NCBI GenBank assembly: GCA_963695835.1
Contig: CAVOHR010000004.1
Coordinates: 186,001 to 250,000 of the forward strand
DNA: 64,000 nucleotides
Reading direction: 5' to 3'
Source: VRUE01 sp963695835
GTDB lineage: Bacteria; Actinomycetota; Thermoleophilia; Solirubrobacterales; 70-9
Numbering within the stretch: position 1 is the stretch's first letter; every line of letters starts with the position of its first letter. Position numbers and translations under genes: made by a program. Below the pieces are notes generated by a model, which was not told the origin of the DNA, did no database searches, and saw nothing but the letters and a program-made list of their open reading frames with translations. Of this stretch, positions 23,917-35,361 are shown piece by piece.

Positions 23917-25326
23917 CTAGCCGGTCTTGAGCTGCCAGTAGGCGCGCGGGTCCTTCTTCGACTTGCCGACCCACTCGGCGATCCCGGCTTCCCTGAGCGC
24001 GTTGAGTTCCCTCTGGACGACCGGCCTCGAGATGCCAAGTGCTTCCATAACCTCGCCCGTGCTCATTCGCCCCGCGGCCCTGAGCGTCCTGGTTATCGCT
24101 CGTGCGTGCTCCGGCAAGCGTTCGTCCAGGCGCCGATCGACCGGCTCGGCCAGGAGCTGGAGTTCGACGCTGCCTGACGTCTGCCTATACATCGGGTCGG
24201 TCAGGCCGGCCTGGCGCATCTCCTCGAACATGCGCCGGATCCCCTCCCCCAGCTCCTGCCCGAGGCTGAGGTCGGCACAAACGCGAGCGATACGTGGATT
24301 CCGGGCGAAGCGCGTGGTGTGGAGAGGGTCGTTGAGGTCCACCAGCCCCGGAAACCGCCCCGGACTCGAGATCTCGATCCGGTCGTCGAAGATCTCGGCC
24401 CTGATGTGGTCGCCGACCATGCTGTAGGAGCGGTGCACGGCCGCGTTGACGATCCCCTCCAGCCAGGCGTCGCCCGGCACCAGCGGAACGTCTTCGAAGG
24501 TTCCACCCTCGCCGAGCGCGCGCCGAGTTGGCTGTAGGCGCTCGACTTGCTCCCTCGCGTCTCGCAGCTGGCTCGGGATCGGCCCCTCGAGCTTGATGTC
24601 CTCGATCAATTGCTGGCGAGCGCCGGTGCCCCGCTCCCGACCGCGGTATCGCAGCACTCTGATGAATGCCTCGGGCAGGAATGCCTGTGGCGCCTCGGCG
24701 AAGAGGAGGCAGCCGGCGATCGTCAGTTCGTCGTCGCTCGCCAGGCCGCGGGCACGGAGGAGGCGGATCGGATCCGGTGCCCCGATCGCGATCGCGTAGC
24801 CCTTCAGAAGCGCCTGGTCGACCGAATCGAGCGAAGCGCCCGATGGGCCGGCCTCGTAGCTCGCCTGCCCCTTGTCGTAGAGCAGCTCCCGTCGCTGGGC
24901 GAAGCTGAGCTTGCGATTCTCGTCCCCCACCCGCAGGAAGACTTCGTCTTTTCCGTTTGCATGCACGGAGTCGCCTGGCTCGACTTCGATCACGAGCAAC
25001 TCATTTGGCTCGCCGTGGCTGTCGATGCAATCGATCAGCCGATTCTTCGCCCGAACGGGCGGCACGCAGAAATCGACATTTGCCTGGAACTGCGAATTCC
25101 GCCTCTCCAGATTGCCGTTGGTCCCCTCGACCTCCCCGTCGGACAGTCCGACGACCACAACTCCCCCGTCGGCGTTGGCGAAGCCGATCAGGGTGTTGGC
25201 GAGATCGCGGGGCGCGATCCGGCTCGACTTCCGCTCCAGCCACTGGTCCTCCGGGAGCCCGGCAAGCTCGGATCCCGCTTCCGGGGGCGGCGAGTTGAGG
25301 GCGCTTTCAACGGCGATCATTCCCAT
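23917..25326 (-). CDS. AlbA_2 (Schlafen-type) domain regulator with GHKL-like ATPase fold and winged helix
   Basis: About 470 aa. N-terminal AlbA_2 domain (residues 25-135) with ERKSSRIAPRDLANTLIGFANADGG and VVVGLSDG. Middle region resembles the HATPase_c_4 part of this family: EGIVNAAVHRSYSMVGDHIRAEIFDDRIEIS with a G-rich follow-up (LGQELGEGIRRMFEEM). C-terminal winged helix with TGEVMEALGISRPVVQREL. Family members are putative transcriptional regulators, some in defence loci; function here unknown. ATG at 25326 chosen; a second ATG lies two codons later. GC content is lower than in neighbours and codon use is less biased, suggesting transfer. An inverted repeat just upstream suggests autoregulation. 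Confidence 0.82.
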   Translation of the reverse strand: MGMIAVESALNSPPPEAGSELAGLPEDQWLERKSSRIAPRDLANTLIGFANADGGVVVVGLSDGEVEGTNGNLERRNSQFQANVDFCVPPVRAKNRLIDCIDSHGEPNELLVIEVEPGDSVHANGKDEVFLRVGDENRKLSFAQRRELLYDKGQASYEAGPSGASLDSVDQALLKGYAIAIGAPDPIRLLRARGLASDDELTIAGCLLFAEAPQAFLPEAFIRVLRYRGRERGTGARQQLIEDIKLEGPIPSQLRDAREQVERLQPTRRALGEGGTFEDVPLVPGDAWLEGIVNAAVHRSYSMVGDHIRAEIFDDRIEISSPGRFPGLVDLNDPLHTTRFARNPRIARVCADLSLGQELGEGIRRMFEEMRQAGLTDPMYRQTSGSVELQLLAEPVDRRLDERLPEHARAITRTLRAAGRMSTGEVMEALGISRPVVQRELNALREAGIAEWVGKSKKDPRAYWQLKTG

Positions 25327-25330
25327 ATCT

Positions 25331-25366
25331 TCTACTTGCAATTATTGCATGTAGATTGCAAGTAGA
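25331..25366. promoter_or_regulatory. Inverted repeat, probable operator of the AlbA-domain regulator
   Basis: TCTACTTGCAAT (25331-25342) and ATTGCAAGTAGA (25355-25366), perfect 12-bp arms separated by 12 bases, beginning five bases upstream of the ATG at 25326. The right half, extended to 25348, is a near-perfect direct repeat of 23893-23910 at the other end of the gene. Confidence 0.6.
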
Positions 25367-25418
25367 GAAGGGGGGGCGAATCTCACGCCTCCGCGCGCCG
25401 GGGCGTTTAATCCCTTGA

Positions 25419-25886
25419 GTGACCGCGCTGCCACCCTTTCAGGCCCTGCTCGACGAGCACGCCGCCGATGTGATGGCGGTGCTGCGCGGGGCGGTCGGGC
25501 GGGCGGATGCCGAGGACTGCTTCCAGGAGACGTTCCTGGCGGCGCTGCGCGCGTATCCGAAGCTCGGCGACGACCGCAACCTGCGCGGCTGGCTGCTGAC
25601 GATCGCCCACCGCAAGGCGATCGACCACCACCGGGCGAACGGCCGGCGCCCGCTGCCGGTCGCCGAGGTCGCCGAGCCGGCCGGCGGGACCGCCGGGCCC
25701 GAGCTGGACGAGGGCGTCTGGGCGCTGGTCGGCGCGCTGCCGCCGAAGCAGCGCGCCGCGGTGGCGCTGCGCTACGGCTGCGACCTCCCCCACGCCGAGA
25801 TCGCCGCCGCGCTCGACTGCTCGCCCGAGGCGGCACGGCGCAGCCTGCACGAGGGAATCAAGCGACTGCGAAGGGAACTGGCATGA
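25419..25886 (+). CDS. ECF-type RNA polymerase sigma factor
   Basis: 155 aa. Region 2 (residues 5-75: ADAEDCFQETFLAAL, LRGWLLTIAHRKAIDHHR) and region 4 (100-150: LPPKQRAAVALRYGCDLPHAEIAAALDCSPEAARRSL) with a short linker. GTG start at 25419. Its stop overlaps the ATG of the alkyltransferase gene, so this sigma factor probably governs a DNA-alkylation response. No anti-sigma gene is adjacent. Confidence 0.9.
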   Translation: MTALPPFQALLDEHAADVMAVLRGAVGRADAEDCFQETFLAALRAYPKLGDDRNLRGWLLTIAHRKAIDHHRANGRRPLPVAEVAEPAGGTAGPELDEGVWALVGALPPKQRAAVALRYGCDLPHAEIAAALDCSPEAARRSLHEGIKRLRRELA

Positions 25887-26449
25887 GGGCCGAGCTGAAG
25901 CGATTCGCCGAGCGGGCCGAGGCCGACGGGCTCCTCGACGTCGCCTACACGACCATCGACTCGCCCTTCGGGCGGCTGCTGCTGGCGGCGACGCCGCGCG
26001 GGCTGGTCAAGCTCGACCTGCCCGCCCACGACGAGGGCGAGACGCTGGCGGACCTGGCACGGCGGATCTCGCCGCGCGTGGTCGAGGCGCCGGCCCGGCT
26101 CGACGACGCCCGCCGCCAGCTCGACCTCTACTTCGAGGGGAAGCTGACCGGGTTCGACCTGCCGCTCGACTGGCAGCTGACCCACGACTTCCGCCGCCGG
26201 GTGGTGCGGGCGATCCACCGCATCCCCTACGGCCAGACCCGCAGCTACACCCAGATCGCGACCAGCGCCGGCAACGAGCGTGCGGTGCGCGCCGCCGGCA
26301 CCGCCTGCGGCGCCAACCCGATCCCGATCGTCGTCCCCTGCCACCGCGTCCTCCGCAGCGGCGGCGCCCTCGGCGGCTACGGCGGCGGCCTGCCGATGAA
26401 GGAAGCGCTGCTGCGCCTGGAGGGCGTGCTGGACCCTTCGTCCAGCTGA
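25883..26449 (+). CDS. ogt: Methylated-DNA-[protein]-cysteine S-methyltransferase
   Basis: 188 aa. Accepts the alkyl group from O6-alkylguanine onto the Cys of IVVPCHRVLRS; RTIPYGQTRSYTQIA-like stretch (HRIPYGQTRSYTQIA), RAAGTACGANPIPI and the closing GGYGGGLPMKEALLRLE complete the fold. N-terminal domain residues 15-100 is the less conserved Ogt/AGT N half. ATG overlaps the sigma factor stop by four bases. Confidence 0.96.
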   Translation: MRAELKRFAERAEADGLLDVAYTTIDSPFGRLLLAATPRGLVKLDLPAHDEGETLADLARRISPRVVEAPARLDDARRQLDLYFEGKLTGFDLPLDWQLTHDFRRRVVRAIHRIPYGQTRSYTQIATSAGNERAVRAAGTACGANPIPIVVPCHRVLRSGGALGGYGGGLPMKEALLRLEGVLDPSSS

Positions 26450-26494
26450 GGGCTCCCTGCTAACGCGGCCGGCGGGGCGGTCGATCCGCTCAGT

Positions 26495-27037
26495 ATGGAA
26501 GGCAAAGCCCGGCTTCTCGCGCTCGCGCTGACGGCGCTGCTGCTCGCCGCCGGGACGGCCTACGGGGCGACTCCCGTTCCCGCCACGGCGTCCGCCGCGC
26601 CGGAAGAAGAATTCGAAGTCATAGAAGAAGTCGAAGAAGAAGACCCCGCGGAGGAATGCGCCGAAGCGCGCGCCGAATTCGCCCACGGCGAAATCGAACT
26701 GGAAGAACTGGAAGCGTTCTGCGAAGGCGCGGAAGGAGAAGCGGGAGGCTCTTCGTCGCAGGGTGGTCGCTGTCCCCTCCGCAGCGCCCACGCCCACGCC
26801 GCCACGACCCACCAGAGGCTGAAGGTGACGCTCGGCTACACGACCTTCCAACCGTTCAAGGCCAAGCTCCAGCTCTCCCCCCACCTGGGGAACTTGAAGC
26901 GCCACCTCGGTCGCAGCGGCGTCCTCCGCTTCACGAAGGCGCTAGGCAGAAGGAGCCCTGGCAAGGTCGTCCTCCGGCTCCGTCCGATGGGGGCGGTCGG
27001 GTGCCCCTCCCGGCGGCTTGTACTTTTTCCGAAGTAG
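26495..27037 (+). CDS. Exported acidic protein of unknown function
   Basis: 180 aa. Signal peptide residues 1-24 (LLALALTALLLAAGTAYGA). Residues 35-85 are strongly acidic (runs of Glu with AEEC and AFCEG cysteines), then a basic C-terminal half (HQRLKVTLGYTTFQPFKAKLQL) that looks like a small beta-rich domain. The last 16 residues (MGAVGCPSRRLVLFPK) are read from the left arm of a family A palindrome, so the natural C terminus may have been shorter. Nearly all Glu codons are GAA, in contrast to housekeeping genes here. Converges on prfB. Confidence 0.65.
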   Translation: MEGKARLLALALTALLLAAGTAYGATPVPATASAAPEEEFEVIEEVEEEDPAEECAEARAEFAHGEIELEELEAFCEGAEGEAGGSSSQGGRCPLRSAHAHAATTHQRLKVTLGYTTFQPFKAKLQLSPHLGNLKRHLGRSGVLRFTKALGRRSPGKVVLRLRPMGAVGCPSRRLVLFPK

Positions 27038-27157
27038 CCACCGCGGACGACCTCCAGCTGCCTTCGGAAAAAGTTGAGCGGGAGGGGCACCCGACCGCCC
27101 CCCTACGAGCGCTCTTCGGAAAAAGTTGAGCCGGGAGGGGCACCCGACCGCCCCCCC
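26989..27157. repeat. Family A palindromic element, copy 1, with duplicated right arm
   Basis: Left arm GGGCGGTCGGGTGCCCCTCC (26991-27010), then the family core CTTGTACTTTTTCCGAAG; right core CTTCGGAAAAAGTTGAG and right arm end at 27102. The right core and arm then occur a second time at 27114-27157, a tandem duplication of about 44 bases. Ends three bases before the prfB stop and overlaps the 3' end of the gene at 26495. Confidence 0.75.
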
Positions 27158-27159
27158 AC

Positions 27160-28279
27160 CTACCGAGCCGAAGAAGCAGCCGTCTTGTTCAGGTAGTCCC
27201 GGACGAACTCGTCGATATCCCCGTCCAGCACCCGCTGGGCATCGCCGGCCTCGTGCCCCGTCCGGTGGTCTTTGACCCGCTGGTCGGGATGCAGGAAGTA
27301 GCTGCGGATCTGCGAGCCCCAGGCCACTTCCTTCACCTCGCCCCGCTCCCTGGCCAGCTCCTCGGCCCGCTTGCGCTCCTCCAGCGCGATCAGCTTCGAG
27401 CGCAACAGCTGCATCGCCACCGCCTTGTTCTGGGCCTGCGAGCGCTCGTTCTGGCACTGGACGACGACCCCGGTCGGGAGGTGGGTGATCCGCACCGCCG
27501 AGTCGGTCTTGTTGACGTGCTGGCCGCCGGCGCCGGAGGCGCGGTAGGTGTCGACCCGCAGGTCGGCGTCGTCGATCTCGACCTCGACCCCCGCGTCGAC
27601 CAGCGGGCCGACGTCGACCTGGGCGAAGCTGGTGTGGCGCCGCGCCGAGGAGTCGAAGGGGGAGATCCGCACCAGCCGGTGGACGCCGCGCTCGGCCGCG
27701 AAGAGCCCGTAGGCGTTCTCGCCGCGGGCGACGAAGGTCGCCGACTTCAGCCCCGCCTCCTCGCCCGGCGAGGCCTCCTTCATCTCGACCTCGAAGCCGC
27801 GGCGCTCGGCCCAGCGCAGGTACATCCGCAGCAGGATCTCCGCCCAGTCCTGGGAGTCGGTCCCCCCCGCCCCGGCGTGGACCGAGACGACGGCGTCGCC
27901 GGCGTCGTAGGCGCCGCTGAACAGGCGCGCCTCTTCCAGCTCGGCCAGGCGGCCCTCTACAGAGGCGAGCTGGCCGTCCAGCTCGACCGCCATCTCCTCG
28001 TCCTCAGCCGCGATCTCGGCCAGCTCGTCGAGGTCGCCGACCTCGGACTCGAGCTCCTCGAAGGTCTTCAGCCGGCGCTGGGCGCGGGCGTGCGCGGCCG
28101 AGGTGCGAGCCGCCGCCGCCTGGTCGTCCCAGAAGCCGGGCGCCTGCATCTCGGCCTCCAGCCGCTCGGCCTCGCTGCGCAGCGCGGCCGGGTCAAAGGT
28201 AGTCCGAGAGCAGGGACAGCTGCTCCCGGATCGCGGCGAGCCGCGCCGGCACCGATTCGGTTGAGGCGGCCTCGGCCAT
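27160..28279 (-). CDS. prfB: Peptide chain release factor 2, with programmed +1 frameshift
   Basis: Recognises UGA/UAA stops. ATG at 28279; 28 codons in frame 0 end at CTT followed by TGA (28195-28193). The motif CTTTGAC at 28198-28192 is the classic +1 slip site; reading resumes with GAC at 28194 and continues to 27160, giving 372 aa. SPFDSSARRHTSFA contains the SPF anticodon-like tripeptide of RF2 and ASGAGGQHVNKTDSAV the catalytic GGQ. RF2 thus limits its own synthesis. A family A palindrome follows the stop directly. Confidence 0.95.
28192..28198 (-). promoter_or_regulatory. Programmed +1 frameshift site of prfB
   Basis: CTTTGAC with an in-frame TGA stop. The six to ten bases upstream (CTCTCGGACTAC) do not contain the strong AGGGGG-like anti-SD stimulator of the E. 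coli gene. Confidence 0.9.
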
Positions 28280-28289
28280 GGACCGGAGA

Positions 28290-28643
28290 CTACTCGGGAC
28301 GGGCCTCGTGGACGAAGCCGCCGGCCCGCAGCGCATCCGAGCGATCCTCGAACGGCCGCCAGCTGCGCACCTTGCGGTCGTGCAGCTCGAACAGCCAGGC
28401 GATCTCCTCCGCGGAGGCGAGCGACCCGTCCTCGGCCCACCGCCAGACCCGCCGGATCAGCGCCACCGCCGACCCGCCGCCGCCCTCCGTCCCTTCCTCG
28501 TACAGCTCCTCCAGCTCGATCGTCTGCTGGACCCCACCGGGCGACCGCGTCGCCCAAAGCCGCGCCGCCTCCCTCCCCTTCCGCAGCCCCTTCATCGAAT
28601 GCAGCTCCACCTCCGGATCGAGCACCTCGACAAACGCATCCAA
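28290..28643 (-). CDS. SnoaL-like (NTF2-fold) protein, start unclear
   Basis: About 117 aa from a TTG at 28643. LDPEVELHSMKGLRKGREAARLWATRSPG...IELEELYEEG, then ALIRRVWRW...IAWLFELHDRKVRSWRPFED is a typical SnoaL-2-type fold found in small lyases and hypothetical proteins. The open frame continues upstream for eleven conserved-looking codons (EEFIRAFNERD) without ATG, GTG or TTG before a stop. The normal start seems to have been lost, perhaps to the family A element about 65 bases upstream. May be a decaying gene. Confidence 0.6.
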   Translation of the reverse strand: MDAFVEVLDPEVELHSMKGLRKGREAARLWATRSPGGVQQTIELEELYEEGTEGGGGSAVALIRRVWRWAEDGSLASAEEIAWLFELHDRKVRSWRPFEDRSDALRAGGFVHEARPE

Positions 28644-28707
28644 GTCGCGCTCGTTGAAGGCGCGAATGAACTCTTCTAATCGGGTCGTGGATCACGAGCG
28701 CTGGTCA

Positions 28708-28820
28708 AGAGCCCATCCCGGTAGGGGTGGAACGTCTTGTACTTTTTTTGCGGCGACATCCTCGGACGGCCACCGACTGTCTTCAAAAAAAGTTAAGTGG
28801 AACCCCTACCGGGATGGGCT

Positions 28821-28822
<2 letters not shown>
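28708..28822. repeat. Family A palindromic element, copy 2 (3' of secA)
   Basis: 21-bp perfect outer stem beginning AGAGCCCATCCCGG at 28708 and ending at 28822, where it overlaps two bases of the secA stop. Inner core GGAACGTCTTGTACTTTTT on the left and AAAAAAAGTTAAGTGGAACC on the right. Same inner core as the copies at 57638, 59458 and 62470. Confidence 0.8.
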
Positions 28823-31673
<2,851 letters not shown>

Positions 31674-31733
31674 CGCTCAAGAGTAGCGATGGGGGCGGGA
31701 TCGGTCGGCCGCACCGCAGTGCGACGCGCGGCT

Positions 31734-32087
31734 TTAGGTCTCCGCCGGACGCCCCCGCAGCCGGTTGACCAGCCGCCGCGTCTTGCGACGGTTGCGGCGC
31801 AGGTCGCGGTGCTTCTTCACCTGGCGGCGGACGTCCTCGGCCAGCTCGTGGATCGTGTGGGCCATCTCCGGCGACGCCTCGCGGGCGCGCAGCGTCACGC
31901 CCTTCAGCCGCAGCGTCGCCTCGGCGACCTGGCCGTCGGCGATCGACGGGTTGCGCTCCTCGCTCAGCTCCACCTCCAGCGTCGCCAGCTCCGACACCTG
32001 CTTTCCGACCCGGTCGAATCGCTGCGTCACCTGCTCCCGCAGCTCGTCGTCGACCTCGACGTTGCGACCCCGCACCTCGATCCGCAT
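31734..32087 (-). CDS. hpf: Ribosome hibernation-promoting factor (HPF/RaiA family)
   Basis: 117 aa. IEVRGRNVEVDDELREQVTQRFDRVGK opening, then ATLRLKGVTLRAREASPEMAHTIHELAEDVRRQVKKHRD, the beta-alpha-beta-beta-beta-alpha fold that binds the 30S A/P sites. It is the short form without the long C-terminal dimerisation domain; the tail is Arg-rich. ATG at 32087 has a perfect AAGGAGGT. Between comF and secA, the common bacterial arrangement. Confidence 0.9.
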   Translation of the reverse strand: MRIEVRGRNVEVDDELREQVTQRFDRVGKQVSELATLEVELSEERNPSIADGQVAEATLRLKGVTLRAREASPEMAHTIHELAEDVRRQVKKHRDLRRNRRKTRRLVNRLRGRPAET

Positions 32088-32185
32088 GTGACCTCCTTCG
32101 GTATCTGCTTCGATGCTACGCCTGCCCCGCCCCCCGTGCAACGTGGCTATCTACGGAGGGGTGGGAGGGGGAGCGGGTGCCCCAC

Positions 32186-32809
32186 TCACAGCCTGCGGGC
32201 GAATGTAGCCGCTGCGACGCGGACGGCTCCGGCCGACCGCAGAGCCTGGGCGCAAGCTGAGAGCGTGGCGCCTGTCGTCAGGACGTCGTCTACCAGGAGG
32301 ACGCTGCGGGGGACCTCGCCGGTCGTGCGGATCCGGGGTGGGTGGCCGACTCGCTGGGCGCGGCGCTTGCCCAGCTGGCGGCCGGTGCCGCGGCGGGCGA
32401 GGCACGGTTGGATCGGGAGGTCGGTCTTCTCGGCCAGCGCCGCTGCCAGCTCGGCCGCCGGGTCGAAGCCTCGCAGGGCGGTTCGGAGCGGGGCCGTGGG
32501 GACCGGGACGATCGTGCCGCTGAGGAGGTCGGACGGGGCCAGCCACTGGATCCGGTCGGCCATCAGGCCGGCGACCGGGAGCAGGCGGCGGAACTTGAGC
32601 GCGGCGACCAGGCTGCGGGCCACGTCCTCGTGGGGCGCGGCCGACCAGGCCCGGTCGATGCCCGGCGGGCCACTGCCGGCGACAGGGTCCGCGGCGGCGA
32701 GGCGGCGCGAGCAGCGCGTGCAGAGCACCGCCTCGGGACGGCAGGCTCGCCCGCAGGAGGCGCAGAGCGGGGGCACCAGAGTGGTCACGACCGCGTGCAG
32801 GAGCTTCAT
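32186..32809 (-). CDS. comF: ComF family phosphoribosyltransferase-fold protein
   Basis: 207 aa. N-terminal zinc motif CASCGRACRPEAVLCTRC (residues 16-33) and a phosphoribosyltransferase domain with LLVDDVLTTGATLSA (PRPP loop) near residue 172. ComF assists uptake of transforming DNA in competent bacteria, though the gene is present in many species without known competence. Upstream of hpf on the same strand. Confidence 0.92.
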   Translation of the reverse strand: MKLLHAVVTTLVPPLCASCGRACRPEAVLCTRCSRRLAAADPVAGSGPPGIDRAWSAAPHEDVARSLVAALKFRRLLPVAGLMADRIQWLAPSDLLSGTIVPVPTAPLRTALRGFDPAAELAAALAEKTDLPIQPCLARRGTGRQLGKRRAQRVGHPPRIRTTGEVPRSVLLVDDVLTTGATLSACAQALRSAGAVRVAAATFARRL

Positions 32810-32871
32810 GCCCCGATCCTCCGGGGCCGCGGCGCGCGTGTGGCGCGCGGAATGTCAATTGTGTGTGACGG

Positions 32872-33876
32872 CTATCGCGCGGTAGCCGCGATACCGCCGA
32901 CCAGGATCGCCCCCGGCGGCAACTCGACCCCTTCGAGCAGGATCGAGTCGCGGATGCAGGCGCCGGCGCCGATCCGGCAGCCGTCGCCGACGATCGCCGG
33001 GCCCTCGATCCGTACGCCCTCCCCCAGCTCGACCCGCTCGCCGACCAGCGCCGGCGCGCTCACCTCGGCGCCCTCGAGCGGGCTGGCCGACCGCACCCCG
33101 TCGGCGACCTCCGGCGCGCCGGGCTCGACCCGGACCGCGCCGCGCAGCGCGTCGAGGTTGCCCTGGCGCAGCTCGTCGAGGTTGCCGATGTCGTTCCAGT
33201 AGGCGTCGATCTCGTGCGAGTAGAAGGGCACGTCGGCCTCCAGCAGCGCCGGGAATACGTCCTTCGCCCAATCGGCGAACTCCGGCGGGTCGTCGGGACC
33301 GGCGTCGTTGCTCGTCCCCGGCGCCGGGAAGTAGTCGAAGATCTCGGCGCGAAACATGTAGATGCAGGTGTTGGCGAGGTCGGAGAGCGCCTCGGCCGGG
33401 TCGGGCTTCTCCTGGAAGCCCTGGATGCGGCCGTCCCCCGCGGCGATCACGACGCCGAACTGCTCGGTGTCGGCCACCCGCTTGGTCGCCATGGTCACGA
33501 GCCCGTCGTGGGAGTCGTGGAAGTCCCCCATCGCGCGGAGGTCGATGTCGGTGAGCGCATCGCCCGCGACGACCAGGAACGAGTCGCCGAGGAAGCCGGC
33601 GGCGTTGCGAACCCCCCCGGCGGTTCCCAGCAGCCGCTCCTCGCGGCTGTAGGCGAGGTCCAGCCCGAAGGCCGAGCCATCGCCGAAGTGTCCCTCGATC
33701 AGCTCGGGGAACCAGTGCAGGTTGGCGATCGCCTCGGGGAAGCCGTGCCGGGCCAGCAGTCGCGCCGTGTGCTCCATCAACGGCCGGTTCAGCACCGGCA
33801 CCATCGGCTTCGGCATCCCGTAGGTGATCGGCCGCAGCCGGGTCCCCAGCCCGGCCGCGAGGATCATCGCCTTCAT
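32872..33876 (-). CDS. Sugar-1-phosphate nucleotidyltransferase with partial left-handed beta-helix
   Basis: 334 aa. N-terminal MKAMILAAGLGTRLRPITYGMPKPMVPVLNRP is the NTP-binding loop with the catalytic Lys; VVAGDALTDID and EKPDP follow, and YWNDIGNLDELRQGN closes the catalytic domain. Residues 270-330 contain hexapeptide-repeat turns (VRIEGPAIVGDGCRIGAGACI), as in mannose-1-phosphate guanylyltransferases. Substrate (GTP/mannose-1-P or glucose-1-P) not certain. Starts directly after the ahcY stop. A paralogue lies at 40550. Confidence 0.88.
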   Translation of the reverse strand: MKAMILAAGLGTRLRPITYGMPKPMVPVLNRPLMEHTARLLARHGFPEAIANLHWFPELIEGHFGDGSAFGLDLAYSREERLLGTAGGVRNAAGFLGDSFLVVAGDALTDIDLRAMGDFHDSHDGLVTMATKRVADTEQFGVVIAAGDGRIQGFQEKPDPAEALSDLANTCIYMFRAEIFDYFPAPGTSNDAGPDDPPEFADWAKDVFPALLEADVPFYSHEIDAYWNDIGNLDELRQGNLDALRGAVRVEPGAPEVADGVRSASPLEGAEVSAPALVGERVELGEGVRIEGPAIVGDGCRIGAGACIRDSILLEGVELPPGAILVGGIAATAR

Positions 33877-35295
<1,419 letters not shown>

Positions 35296-35361
35296 CGGTT
35301 CCTTTCTTCGTCTATCGGTCGGCCCGAAGGATACGGAGATGGGCGTCGCGACGAGAGCAGC

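Noticed and set aside
35296..35361. Possible S-adenosylhomocysteine riboswitch before ahcY
   Set aside because: The leader to the next gene is only 66 bases and shows no fitting stem pattern.
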